In this document: in pieces, positions 14,127 through 21,995 of the stretch | Numbering within the stretch: position 1 is the first letter of the stretch | Layout of the letters: each line of letters begins with the position of its first letter | IMG/VR virus record: IMGVR_UViG_3300009503_000128 | Span: 1 to 23,016 of that record | Reading direction: 5' to 3' (one strand) | Origin: a virus | Length of the DNA stretch: 23,016 nucleotides | Translations under genes and position numbers: made by a program | Notes under the pieces: model-generated | What the model saw: the letters and a program-made list of their open reading frames with translations, nothing else | The model's database searches: none | What the model was told of the DNA's origin: nothing

Positions 14127-17100
14127 GCTCCAGCCCAATCGGACCATGTACTTGCGCGGGTTCGACCGCAGGGGGGCTTGCGCCGCGCTCTGCGAGGCCA
14201 CCGATACGTCCTTTAAGGTCTACGGAGTCTTTCGGGACATGGCCGATTTCGCGGTGGTGGTCCTGTGGGATGCGGACAACTTCTTCGAGCACTACTCGAT
14301 GAAGTACTTGCCGGATTTCAACTTCATAGGACTGGTCCTCACCTTTGACCTTCACTACCAGGGACTTCAACCGATTGACAGTCCGAAGTACAACTGGATT
14401 GACTGGGCCACGCTGGACGTGCTTAAGACAACCGGCGAGACGATGCAGGTGCGGCTCTGGGACCATGCGACGCTTCAAAGCGGAACGTTCTCGGTTGCCT
14501 CGGGGGAGATTACAGTTCAGGCGAACTACGTGGGGCCATATGACCGCATTACGCTGTGGCTCAACAACGTGGCCTTCGACCACATTGTTCCTTGGTTTCC
14601 TGATAGCTGCCTGCACGCCGTTTGGTGGCAGGGAAATCCAAATTACGTCCACTGGGTGAAGATCGGCGACACAACCTATTCATGCATCGAGGATGGCTAC
14701 AGCAGCGCCCAGATTGCCCAGAACATAGCGGCGCAGATCAACGCCAACGACCCCTACTGCGCCGCGAGCACCGGTGGAACCTATGGAAACGAGATCACCA
14801 TCAGTTTGCGCCCCGGCCAGTACGGTCCGGTGAACGTCACGAGTTCCGACGGCTCCGCCCCCTCTTCCATCTACCGCCCAAGTCCAGAATCAATAGCCGG
14901 AATCCTTAGAGACCAGATCAATCAGGCAAACTGGCCGGCGTTCGGACCGACGATTGCGGTGATGGCCAGCACCTCAGGCGCAACGCTCACCATCAAGGCG
15001 GCGCGTTACGGAACGGTCAATACGGACGGGACTTCCGTCTCTTGGGTCAGCGGCGACAAGTTCACGGCCATAGCACCCGGCTCGCCCATATTCATAAACG
15101 GCAATCAGTACACGGTGGACTCCGTATCCAGCGCAACATCTCTGACGCTGACAACCTCGGCGGGCACGCAGTCAGGGGTTCGCTATTTGGCCGAGCGCGG
15201 CGGAGATGACGGGAACATGAGCACGCTCTATGCCACGTGGAAGAACAACTATCTGAAATTCGACAAGTCGGTCCTGAAGTTGTCTGGAGGGTCTTCAGAT
15301 GTGACGTGGCGCGTTTCCCTGGACTTCTCGGCCCTGGGCATCGACCAGGTACGACAGATGTGGCTCACGCTCGCCCCGAAGCTGGCAGACGGCGCCGCCT
15401 ATCAAGACACTGAGTGGACCGCAACTTTTACGAACTGGACCGTCAGTGATTCGACCAACTCTCGCCCATTGAAGGTTGCCGGACCGGGAAGCGTCCGCAT
15501 CGGAAGCCGCGATCCACGTGTAAGATACAGAGGCTTAAGTTGGGAGCGTCAGTGGTCAAACAACCTGTATGGTGGAACAGCCATGCAGACCAGTGAGCCA
15601 TTGAGCGAGTTGACCATCCAATACACCTGCAACGCTTTCCACGACCTCTGGCTGGGGACGCGTCTTTATCGAGACTGTGGAATCGTTTATGTTAGCGTGG
15701 ACGGGGGAGCTCCAAGGCAACTGGATTGCTACCTTGATTCCAATGAACCGATTTTGACTAGAAGGAGAATTTGGTCGGACCTCTCGCCTGGAACGCACTC
15801 CGTTACCATATATTTGTCAACAACGAAAAACCAAAACTCGACCGGAACTAATTTCCTGTTTGATTATTTGGAGGCCGTCGTTCCATCAGACGTTCCCGAT
15901 CCGCAACGGGTCTACCAAAATGTCTCGCTGGCAATAGACTACGACACGGACCACACCTACAAGATCCCACCCGCGCGTCTCGTTTGGAACCTTGACCGTC
16001 TCGGAATGCGCGGCGCCGTCAACGAGTACGTCGGCGTCTTCTGGTGGAATCAGAGGAAGCGTGTCGGCGGCTCATGGAAGACCTGGACGGTGAGGTTCGG
16101 AGGAACATGGCAGGGCGGAGATGAAGTGTTTCTCTCCATAGGCTCGTTCACGATGGGCAAGAGCGTCTTCCCGCAGGATACGATTTCCACCATCGCGGCG
16201 CATTTCAAGTATTTCATAAACCACTCGCTGGTGAGCGTGTGGGCAGAGACCACAGAGACGCCAGGGGAACTGAAGATCCACGTGCGCACACCGATCTGGT
16301 CAGACACTAAGAGCGCGAGCAAGTCCTCGGCAAACGGAACGATTACCGAGAGCGGCGACCTGTCGGCTGGAATCGAGGGGACATGGGTCGTCGATGACGA
16401 AGCCTCGAACCCAATCAACTGGCCGGCGAGGAAGTGGCACTCTGACCTCTTTGCGCAGGTGGCAGCAAAGGGCTGGGGTGCGGTTGCCGCGTTTTCTATG
16501 GAGCTGGTCAACCCGCCCGATGACCCGGCCAGCGGCAAAGTGTACGCAGCGCGGTTCTACGAGGGGAACCCGGTCGAGACAGACGTAGGCTTTGCCAATC
16601 TCAGGAGCACACACTGCGCGTTCTCCGCAACCATGCTCGAATACCAGAAGGCCGCCTACAAGGAAATGGCCAAGCTCATGTCCGATGCTGGCCTTACGCC
16701 TTGGCTCCAGTTCGGCGAGTTCCTCTGGTGGTTTTTCTCGTCTAAGGCGCTTGTGGTTACTGACGTTAACGGCAACGAAATCACCGTGAACGCTGATCAC
16801 GGATTCTCCTCTGGCGACCGGGTAGTGATTGCTGGCACTAGCGTGTTGGATGGGACCAGGACGGTCACCCCCCATGCAACGGACCCGAAAAAGTTCACCG
16901 TCGGCGGGGAGGTGAATCCCGGACCCTGGACCGGCACGGGGCAGGTTCGCGGCGGCTCAATGGCCTATTATGATGCCGACACGCAAGCCGCAGCCATGTC
17001 CCAGCTTGGGCGACCGCTTGCCCGATTCACCTGCCAGGATGATGATCCAGAAGTAAATGGCGGACAGGATGCCAACTTTTTGGCCCAGCGGCTGAAGTCC

Positions 17101-17571
17101 CACATGGACGCGATCCGGCAACACGTGTTGGCGTCGTACCCAAACGCGAAGTTTGAGTGGCTGTTCCCTTACGACGTTAACCATCCGTCCTGCTACTACA
17201 CCAATGCCCTTCCCTACCCTCAGGGCGGAAGGATGAACGCTCGCGTGAATCTGCCGCAAGCCCTCACCCAGAAGACCGGAAGCGGACTGGACAGAATCAA
17301 AATGGAGGCTTTGTCTTGGGGCTCCTTTTATCGGAACTGGAGCCGAGCAGCCGAGTCTATCTCGTTCCCATTCAAGCAGCTACAGTGGCCCAAGGACTCC
17401 TGCGCCTACCTCATCCCGTGGTTCAACGGCGGATGCTTCTGGGGTAAAGAGTACCTGGAGTGCATTAGACACGGCCTTCCCCTCATCAACTTCTGGGCCT
17501 TCGACCACGCTTGTCTAATGGGTTGGCCTCTTGCCTTTCCAGAAGAGGAACGCACGGCCCGGGTGATGTAG
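14104..17571 (+). CDS. Large tail protein with C-terminal TIM-barrel-like domain
   Basis: An 1155-residue protein. The N-terminal 600 residues are beta-rich modules: 1-180 with many Trp/Tyr/Phe, about 180-390 with Gly/Thr/Ser repeats, and about 390-615 with strands like a carbohydrate-binding module (GDVTWRVSLDF-like, near 400-410). Residues about 629-1155 look like a (beta/alpha)8 barrel of glycoside-hydrolase style: GAVNEYVGVFWW, AAKGWGAVAAFSMELVNPP (E800), LTPWLQFGEFLWWFF (E872), FEWLFPYDVNHP (D1024) and KMEALSWGS (E1068). A small beta insert (883-952) interrupts it. I recall similar TIM-barrel proteins named non-contractile tail sheath in N4-like podoviruses, but the link is from memory. 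Activity is not proven; conserved acids would fit a sugar-cleaving enzyme or a dead barrel used as structure. ATG 14104 has no clear ribosome binding site. Gene position and size suit a major tail component. Confidence 0.7.
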   Translation: MAAETIFKLQPNRTMYLRGFDRRGACAALCEATDTSFKVYGVFRDMADFAVVVLWDADNFFEHYSMKYLPDFNFIGLVLTFDLHYQGLQPIDSPKYNWIDWATLDVLKTTGETMQVRLWDHATLQSGTFSVASGEITVQANYVGPYDRITLWLNNVAFDHIVPWFPDSCLHAVWWQGNPNYVHWVKIGDTTYSCIEDGYSSAQIAQNIAAQINANDPYCAASTGGTYGNEITISLRPGQYGPVNVTSSDGSAPSSIYRPSPESIAGILRDQINQANWPAFGPTIAVMASTSGATLTIKAARYGTVNTDGTSVSWVSGDKFTAIAPGSPIFINGNQYTVDSVSSATSLTLTTSAGTQSGVRYLAERGGDDGNMSTLYATWKNNYLKFDKSVLKLSGGSSDVTWRVSLDFSALGIDQVRQMWLTLAPKLADGAAYQDTEWTATFTNWTVSDSTNSRPLKVAGPGSVRIGSRDPRVRYRGLSWERQWSNNLYGGTAMQTSEPLSELTIQYTCNAFHDLWLGTRLYRDCGIVYVSVDGGAPRQLDCYLDSNEPILTRRRIWSDLSPGTHSVTIYLSTTKNQNSTGTNFLFDYLEAVVPSDVPDPQRVYQNVSLAIDYDTDHTYKIPPARLVWNLDRLGMRGAVNEYVGVFWWNQRKRVGGSWKTWTVRFGGTWQGGDEVFLSIGSFTMGKSVFPQDTISTIAAHFKYFINHSLVSVWAETTETPGELKIHVRTPIWSDTKSASKSSANGTITESGDLSAGIEGTWVVDDEASNPINWPARKWHSDLFAQVAAKGWGAVAAFSMELVNPPDDPASGKVYAARFYEGNPVETDVGFANLRSTHCAFSATMLEYQKAAYKEMAKLMSDAGLTPWLQFGEFLWWFFSSKALVVTDVNGNEITVNADHGFSSGDRVVIAGTSVLDGTRTVTPHATDPKKFTVGGEVNPGPWTGTGQVRGGSMAYYDADTQAAAMSQLGRPLARFTCQDDDPEVNGGQDANFLAQRLKSHMDAIRQHVLASYPNAKFEWLFPYDVNHPSCYYTNALPYPQGGRMNARVNLPQALTQKTGSGLDRIKMEALSWGSFYRNWSRAAESISFPFKQLQWPKDSCAYLIPWFNGGCFWGKEYLECIRHGLPLINFWAFDHACLMGWPLAFPEEERTARVM

Positions 17572-17615
17572 GCAGAGCCAAGGTTTCTTTTCGCACAACA
17601 CTGGAGAGAAGTGTA

Positions 17616-17927
17616 ATGCAAATTGGAAACGCCGAACGCAGCGAACGAAAACCGATGTACCACAAGATACCCGCTTGTGCCTTGAGGCGACTGGCGGAGC
17701 GCTACACCGAAGGGTCTAGGTATGACGGACCCGACGGGTCGATGAAGATTCCGGCTGTGCAGAACTGGCAGCAGGGCAACGCTGAATTTTTTGCCGATGC
17801 CTTCAATCATCTGGTCGAACACCTGTTCCGGTGGGCCTCTGGAGACCGCACCGACGATCATCTGGCGGCAGCGGCATGGGGGTGCTTCGCTCTCATGTGG
17901 GCGCAAGAGCAAGGAATCATTTCCTAG
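17616..17927 (+). CDS. MazG-like dATP/dGTP pyrophosphohydrolase N-terminal domain protein
   Basis: A 103-residue protein matching the family once called DUF5664 (dATP/dGTP diphosphohydrolase N-terminal). It has PACALRRLAERYTEGSRYDG (19-38), QNWQQGN (49-55), FADAFNHLVEHLFRWASGD (59-77), and TDDHLAAAAWGCFALMWAQE (79-98). The pattern ALRxLA...Y..G...Y...NW..G......A..HL....G...D.HLA.A.W is diagnostic by eye. Such proteins hydrolyse dNTPs to dNMPs and pyrophosphate; relatives occur in phages that remodel purine pools, including those with 2-aminoadenine DNA. Only this domain is present here. Acidic candidates for metal binding are E57, D61, E68, D77, D80 and D81. ATG 17616 follows GGAGAG (17603-17608); an upstream in-frame ATG at 17511 would overlap the tail gene and is rejected. 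It is unusual to find it in a late structural operon. Confidence 0.72.
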   Translation: MQIGNAERSERKPMYHKIPACALRRLAERYTEGSRYDGPDGSMKIPAVQNWQQGNAEFFADAFNHLVEHLFRWASGDRTDDHLAAAAWGCFALMWAQEQGIIS

Positions 17928-18017
17928 ATGGACATCGCCATGACACTGAATCGCAAGACAGAAAGACCATTGCAGGTCAAATTCAAATTTTCGGAGGACC
18001 GGTTTGACTCAGAGTAA
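17928..18017 (+). CDS. Possible 29-residue leader ORF
   Basis: ATG 17928 directly follows the previous TAG and opens 29 codons with a basic, acidic-ended peptide (MDIAMTLNRKTERPL...). It ends at TAA 18015-18017, so it overlaps the first codons of the phosphoesterase, and it contains that gene's ribosome binding site. It may carry ribosomes to the rare TTG start, or be chance. No family is recognised and no binding site is seen for its own start. Confidence 0.25.
   Translation: MDIAMTLNRKTERPLQVKFKFSEDRFDSE
17993..17997 (+). promoter_or_regulatory. Ribosome binding site that supports the TTG start at 18004
   Basis: GGAGG lies 6 bases before TTG 18004. The frame from 18004 gives the complete phosphoesterase N-terminus (AILVVSDLHCGS) 6 residues into the protein, which fits the family. 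No ATG lies in this frame between the binding site and the DxH motif. Confidence 0.75.
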
Positions 18018-18846
18018 AGCGATTTTGGTCGTCTCGGATCTCCACTGCGGAAGCATCTATGGGATGCTGCCGCCCGGGTTCAAGACCTCGGACGGGAAGA
18101 TCCTTGGACAGAACAGCGGGCAGAAGTATTTGTGGAAATGCTGGCAGGAACTTTCCGCAAAAGTGGCCAAGCTGCCCATTGCAGCCGTAGTGATCAACGG
18201 TGACATCGTGGACGGACGCCAGCAGGCGCAGCGCGGCACGGAGCTGGCCCTGCCGCTGGTGGAAGATCAATCCGCGGCAGCCGAGATTGTTCTGTTGAAC
18301 CTAATTTCTGGACTGCCGAAGAAGCCGAAGCTGTACTTCACTCAGGGAACGGAATTTCACGACCAGCGGGCAGGCCGAGAAGTCGAGGTTGTGGCTCGGG
18401 CAATGGGCGCCATCCCCTATTCTGGCGCTGGAACTGGGCGCTACTGCCGCGAGGTTTTGGACTTGGAGGTTGACGGGGTGGTGATCAATTTTGCGCACGG
18501 GATCTCCGTCGCCGGCGGACTTTACCGGGCTACGGCGCCAGACCGCGAGGGAGTATGGTCAGCCCTGGCCGGCAAAGAGGGCAAGCTGCCTCGCGCGGAT
18601 GCGGTTATCCGCAGTCATGCGCACCATTTCGTCCACGTTGAACACCAAAGCAAGCACATTGCCATCACTCCGTGCTGGCAATTGCAGACGCGCTACATGC
18701 GCAGGCACTCCGTCTACCGAATGTTGCCGGACATAGGCGCCTTGATCCTGTGGGTTGACGGAGCCTCCAAACGGAACGGCGGAGACGGAGTGTTCATTGA
18801 GAAGATGCTGTGGCCCTTGCCGCCCATTGGGACTGTAAAACTATGA
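18004..18846 (+). CDS. Calcineurin-like metallophosphoesterase (GTExH variant)
   Basis: A 280-residue enzyme that would use two metal ions to hydrolyse a phosphate ester. The motifs are DxH (D12, H14), NGD (N65-D67 with D70), GTEFH (115-119), a lone HG at 165-166 and the late HAHH (205-208). In the typical family the third motif is GNHE; here it is GTEFH, a version I recall from phage relatives, followed by AGREVEVVARAMGA. Possible substrates include a phosphomonoester, a cyclic nucleotide or nucleic acid ends; none is evident. The TTG start is supported by GGAGG at 17993-17997 and is rarely used in this window. The stop overlaps the wHTH gene (ATGA at 18843). It lies with a MazG-like domain before it and a wHTH and GNAT after it, so the gene group may act together. 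Confidence 0.85.
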   Translation: MTQSKAILVVSDLHCGSIYGMLPPGFKTSDGKILGQNSGQKYLWKCWQELSAKVAKLPIAAVVINGDIVDGRQQAQRGTELALPLVEDQSAAAEIVLLNLISGLPKKPKLYFTQGTEFHDQRAGREVEVVARAMGAIPYSGAGTGRYCREVLDLEVDGVVINFAHGISVAGGLYRATAPDREGVWSALAGKEGKLPRADAVIRSHAHHFVHVEHQSKHIAITPCWQLQTRYMRRHSVYRMLPDIGALILWVDGASKRNGGDGVFIEKMLWPLPPIGTVKL

Positions 18847-19136
18847 GCTCACATGGTTTTTCTTGGGATAAGTTCTGGGCTGAACTTGATCAGTACCAGC
18901 AATCGCAGACGGTGGCCCCAGAGGGCGCCTTTTCGGTCAACGACTACGCCAAACGCTACGGGATTCCGAGAGAAACAGCCAGGCGTCAACTGGAGGGGCT
19001 AGTTGCGTCTGGGTTGCTGCGAACCAGAATCGTGCTCTTGCCGAGCGCCTCTGGAGTACGTCGCACGACCAGGCTGTTCTGGCCCGCTGAATTGGAAACG
19101 GAGAAGAAAGCCAATGCCAAAAAGCCCAAGCGTTAG
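18843..19136 (+). CDS. Small winged-helix (wHTH) DNA-binding protein
   Basis: A 97-residue protein starting in the ATGA overlap with the phosphoesterase. After a helical FSWDKFWAELDQYQ start (6-19), residues about 29-75 form a helix-turn-helix pattern: FSVNDYAKRYGIPRETARRQLEGLVASGLLR, with a wing strand and basic tail (KKANAKKPKR). The motif YGIPRETARRQL has the look of a recognition helix, as in DeoR/GntR-like or phage wHTH proteins. It could regulate late transcription or bind DNA in the virion. It overlaps the next gene by 23 bases, so expression is coupled. Function is unproven. Confidence 0.68.
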   Translation: MSSHGFSWDKFWAELDQYQQSQTVAPEGAFSVNDYAKRYGIPRETARRQLEGLVASGLLRTRIVLLPSASGVRRTTRLFWPAELETEKKANAKKPKR

Positions 19137-19578
19137 CTGGCGCCCGGCGACGCCGGAGGACATCCCGTCCCTTGAACCGCTGGCTCGACAATTCTACGAA
19201 GAATCGGTCAACCTCAAGGACCTTGATTGGGATCGGTTCCGGCAATTGTGGGAAGTTCTTCTGGGCAATCAGGTTGGTTTTATCGCGGTCGCCGAGAGGG
19301 ATGGGCAGATCATTGCCGCGATTGGCGGGGTTATCTACCCGGACGCCTACAGCCAAAAAATGATTGCCACCGAGTTTTTCTGGTTCGCCCTGAAAGAACA
19401 TCGCGGCTTTGGGTTGCCCCTGCTGCGAATGTTTGAGCAATGGGCGGCCTGCCAAGGCGCATCTGAGGTTCGCATGGTTCACTTGTCAGACGTGATGTCG
19501 GACAAGCTGTCTCGGGTATACCGAAAATTGGGCTACCGCCCGATAGAAACCCACTACGCAAAGGAGGTGTCGTCATGA
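19114..19578 (+). CDS. GNAT-family acetyltransferase
   Basis: A 154-residue protein with GNAT layout: an N-terminal RPATPEDIPSLEPLARQFYEE (10-30), a beta strand IAVAERDGQIIAAIGGVI (57-74), strand 4 (IATEFFWFALKEH, 84-96), the acetyl-CoA pyrophosphate-binding loop RGFG (97-100) followed by LPLLRMFEQWAA, and the C-terminal VYRKLGYRPIETHYAK (135-150). It probably transfers an acetyl group from acetyl-CoA to an amine; the substrate is unknown. T7-like phages carry a GNAT-like internal virion protein next to ejection genes, which could parallel its place here, but this link is from memory. ATG 19114 has GGAG (19100-19103). An upstream in-frame start lies inside the wHTH gene and is rejected. It overlaps the wHTH gene by 23 bases. 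Confidence 0.78.
   Translation: MPKSPSVSWRPATPEDIPSLEPLARQFYEESVNLKDLDWDRFRQLWEVLLGNQVGFIAVAERDGQIIAAIGGVIYPDAYSQKMIATEFFWFALKEHRGFGLPLLRMFEQWAACQGASEVRMVHLSDVMSDKLSRVYRKLGYRPIETHYAKEVSS
19561..19570 (+). promoter_or_regulatory. Near-perfect ribosome binding site of the gp7-like gene
   Basis: AAGGAGGTGT at 19561-19570 matches the 16S rRNA 3' end over nine bases (AAGGAGGTG) and stands 4 bases before ATG 19575. It lies inside the GNAT gene's last codons. It suggests a much higher translation rate for the gp7-like protein than for the cassette before it, as expected for a virion protein. Confidence 0.75.
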
Positions 19579-20393
19579 TTGGAACAACCACCGCCCTACT
19601 GCTGGCCGGAGGGCTTGGAGTCGGGGGCAATCTCTTATCCTCTCTCATTGGATCAAGGGCAGCCCAGCAAGCAGCGGAAGCTCAATCCAGAGCTGCGCAG
19701 CACGGCGAAGAGGTTGCCAACACGCAGGCGGGCTATATCTACGACACCGCCATGAGCATCAAGGAAAACATCCTAGATGCAGGGAAAGACGCGCAAGGGA
19801 AGCTCTCGGAAGCCTACGGAGAGGGACGCAAGGCCCTGTCCCCCTACATTCAGGCCGGGGAAACGTCCCTTGGCGGACTTCTGAATCTTGCCCAAAAAGG
19901 CCTCTCTGCGCAAGACGTGTACGCCGACCCAGGCTATCAGTTCCGGTTGCAAGAGGGCGAGAAGGCGCTTCAGCGCTCAGCCGCAGCCAAGGGTGGAGTG
20001 CTTGGCGGCGCAGCGATGAAGGCGCTGGCCCGATACTCACAGGGACTCGCCTCTCAAGAATACCAGAACGCATTCAACCGACAGTATGGCCTGCTGTCAA
20101 CCCTTACCGGTCTTGGACGGTCGGCAGCGTCAGAGGAAGCGGACCTTGCTCGATGGTACGGATCAACATCCGCCGCTTCCAAAATGGATACGGCGGTAAA
20201 GGCTGGACAGTTCGCTATGGGCGGAACGAGCGAGGCGGCAAACATGCGGCTCCGGGGCGCCGAATACGGCATCGAGGGAGCAAACGCAAGAGCAGCCGGA
20301 ACGGTCGGATCTGGCAATGCTTGGGCGGCTGGCATTGGCGGGGCTGCAAACTCAATCGCGGACGCGCTCATTCTTGCAAAGCTCTTGGATTAA
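19575..20393 (+). CDS. gp7-like DNA transfer (ejection) protein
   Basis: A 272-residue protein of the P22 gp7 / DNA transfer protein group. It begins with a hydrophobic Gly/Leu-rich helix (MIGTTTALLLAGGLGVGGNLLSSLI), then an Ala/Gln-rich stretch (QQAAEAQSRAAQ), then the family block YADPGYQFRLQEGEKALQRS (115-134) with KGGVLGGAAMKAL and ARYSQGLASQEYQNAFNRQY. It ends Gly/Ala-rich. These proteins are packed in the virion and ejected with DNA, probably forming part of a trans-envelope channel. Its start overlaps the GNAT stop (ATGA) and is preceded by a very strong binding site (19561-19570). The order gp7-like, coiled-coil, SLT is that of P22 7-20-16. P22 gp7 is 229 residues, so this one is a bit longer. 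Identification is good. Confidence 0.8.
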   Translation: MIGTTTALLLAGGLGVGGNLLSSLIGSRAAQQAAEAQSRAAQHGEEVANTQAGYIYDTAMSIKENILDAGKDAQGKLSEAYGEGRKALSPYIQAGETSLGGLLNLAQKGLSAQDVYADPGYQFRLQEGEKALQRSAAAKGGVLGGAAMKALARYSQGLASQEYQNAFNRQYGLLSTLTGLGRSAASEEADLARWYGSTSAASKMDTAVKAGQFAMGGTSEAANMRLRGAEYGIEGANARAAGTVGSGNAWAAGIGGAANSIADALILAKLLD

Positions 20394-20412
20394 ACCTAAG
20401 TTCAGAGAAAAG

Positions 20413-20419
20413 AAAGGAG
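20413..20419 (+). promoter_or_regulatory. Ribosome binding site that sets the 20425 start
   Basis: AAAGGAG lies 5 bases before ATG 20425. The same frame is open from 20317, but that region is the end of the gp7-like gene. The first residues after 20425 (PVDVSIPLRVQ) form a clean start. Confidence 0.7.
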
Positions 20420-20424
20420 AAATC

Positions 20425-21987
20425 ATGCCTGTCGATGTATCCATCCCGCTGCGGGTTCAAACCGCGAACATTCCTTCTCCGCTCGATGTCTACGGGCGCT
20501 ACCTGGGATTAAAGTCTGCCATCACAAAAGATAAAATCGCGGACATCCAGCTCCGCGAACTTCAAAGTAAAGACGATGAGATTCAGCAACAGAAAAAGGA
20601 CGAGGATACTATCCGGCAGGCCCTTGCGGATGTGAATGGAGACTGGACCAAACTCCCAGATGCGGTTGCGGGCAAGGTTTCTCCGCAAAGCTACTCGAAG
20701 TTGCTCGCTGACATCGAGGCTCACCGCAAGCGCGTCCTGGACTCTAGTAAAGAACAGCTCGACCTTGACCTGAAGAAGATGCAGGCGCTCGGCTCCATCG
20801 CCGGAAGCATTCAGGACGAGAATACCTACAAGGCTGGAGTCCAGCGGGCATATCAGATGGGACTGCTGGACAAAGATCAGGCTGAACGTCTCATTGGCCT
20901 GCCCTGGAACGACGAGACCAAGTCTCTGGTGGAGCAGTTTCGGCAGTCCTCTCTCAGCGCCCAACAGCAACTTGAAAATTCGATCAAGTATTGGGAGCAG
21001 CAAAGGGCCGCCCAGCGGCAATCAGCCGAACTGACCGGGATTCAGGCAGACGTTGAGCGCAAGCAACTGGAGAACGCCGCGTCCCAACTTGCCTCGGCGA
21101 CCAACGCGCAAGAGTATCAGGCGATCTGGGAGCAGCTCCCGGCTGGGGTTGCATTGAGGTTTCCGAGGCCAGACCAATGGAACAAAGAGACCCCCAATCG
21201 GGTTCGGCTCATGGGCATGGCGCCCAAGGACCAAGCCGAAGCGCTCAAGGCATCCCGTCCGTTCCTTCAGGAGGGGGCAACTGGAACCTATCTCGTGGAC
21301 CCGACCACCGGAGAAGCCAAGGAGGTCAAAACCCCTGCCGGTGAGCCTATTGTGAAGCCCGGATCTGTTCCGAGAACGCCCGAGGGGATGACCATCGGAC
21401 AGGCCATTCGGAGGGCCGATGACGCCAAGAAGGAACACGACGAGCTCCAAATGAAGGAGCAAGAGCTTCATTCCAAGCGCATCAAGATCGGCCAGGCCAT
21501 AACCGCTCTCAGAAAGGCTCAGTCCGAGGGGAAAGACCGCTATGTCGCCCCGGACGGGAAGGAATACCCAGCCACCGAAGAGCAGGCGAACGCATTGGGG
21601 GCGGAGCTGGAGGGCGCGACCAGGCTCATTGACGTTCTGCAACGCCGCCAGCGAGACATCCGGGCTCAATTTGGCTGGGGCGAGTTCGGAAGATCACCGC
21701 AGTTCGGAGCCCAGCCATCGGACCTGGCGGACAATTCTGGCCCGGAGCTTCCCAATAAGTTTCGGTGGATGGCCTCTCCTGCCAAGGTTGTGGATTCTGA
21801 ACAGCAGTCAAACGCCCAGAGTCCCGGACCAAGCGTTACTCAAGACACGAAGATTCCAGCGCGCGGGACCCCCGAAGGCAGACAGCGGATACGGGTTCGG
21901 CTGGCAGACGGGCGGACCGGAACCATCGAGGCCAGTGAATTCGATCCGAACACAATGACGAGACTCCCCTGGACCCAGGTTCGCTAG
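20425..21987 (+). CDS. Putative ejection/internal virion protein, long coiled coil (P22 gp20-like position)
   Basis: A 520-residue, strongly helical and charged protein. The N-terminus (1-30, with VQTANIPSPLDVYGRYLGLKSA) is followed by long heptad-rich stretches (about 30-240 and 325-430), a Pro/Thr-rich linker with LVDPTTGEAKEVK (about 287-302), and a C-terminal GRQRIRVRLADGRTGTIEASEFDP segment that looks like a small SH3-like strand pair. No enzyme motif is seen. Between a gp7-like gene and an SLT gene its place is that of P22 gp20 or the T7 gp15 type, so it is likely an internal protein ejected with the DNA. The LADGRTGTIEASEFDP end could bind SLT or the membrane, but this is a guess. Confidence 0.7.
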   Translation: MPVDVSIPLRVQTANIPSPLDVYGRYLGLKSAITKDKIADIQLRELQSKDDEIQQQKKDEDTIRQALADVNGDWTKLPDAVAGKVSPQSYSKLLADIEAHRKRVLDSSKEQLDLDLKKMQALGSIAGSIQDENTYKAGVQRAYQMGLLDKDQAERLIGLPWNDETKSLVEQFRQSSLSAQQQLENSIKYWEQQRAAQRQSAELTGIQADVERKQLENAASQLASATNAQEYQAIWEQLPAGVALRFPRPDQWNKETPNRVRLMGMAPKDQAEALKASRPFLQEGATGTYLVDPTTGEAKEVKTPAGEPIVKPGSVPRTPEGMTIGQAIRRADDAKKEHDELQMKEQELHSKRIKIGQAITALRKAQSEGKDRYVAPDGKEYPATEEQANALGAELEGATRLIDVLQRRQRDIRAQFGWGEFGRSPQFGAQPSDLADNSGPELPNKFRWMASPAKVVDSEQQSNAQSPGPSVTQDTKIPARGTPEGRQRIRVRLADGRTGTIEASEFDPNTMTRLPWTQVR

Positions 21988-21995
21988 GAGGTTAG

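Noticed and set aside
17511-17615. In-frame upstream extension of the MazG-like gene
   Set aside because: It lies within the end of the large tail gene, while the ATG at 17616 has its own ribosome binding site and gives the family-typical start.
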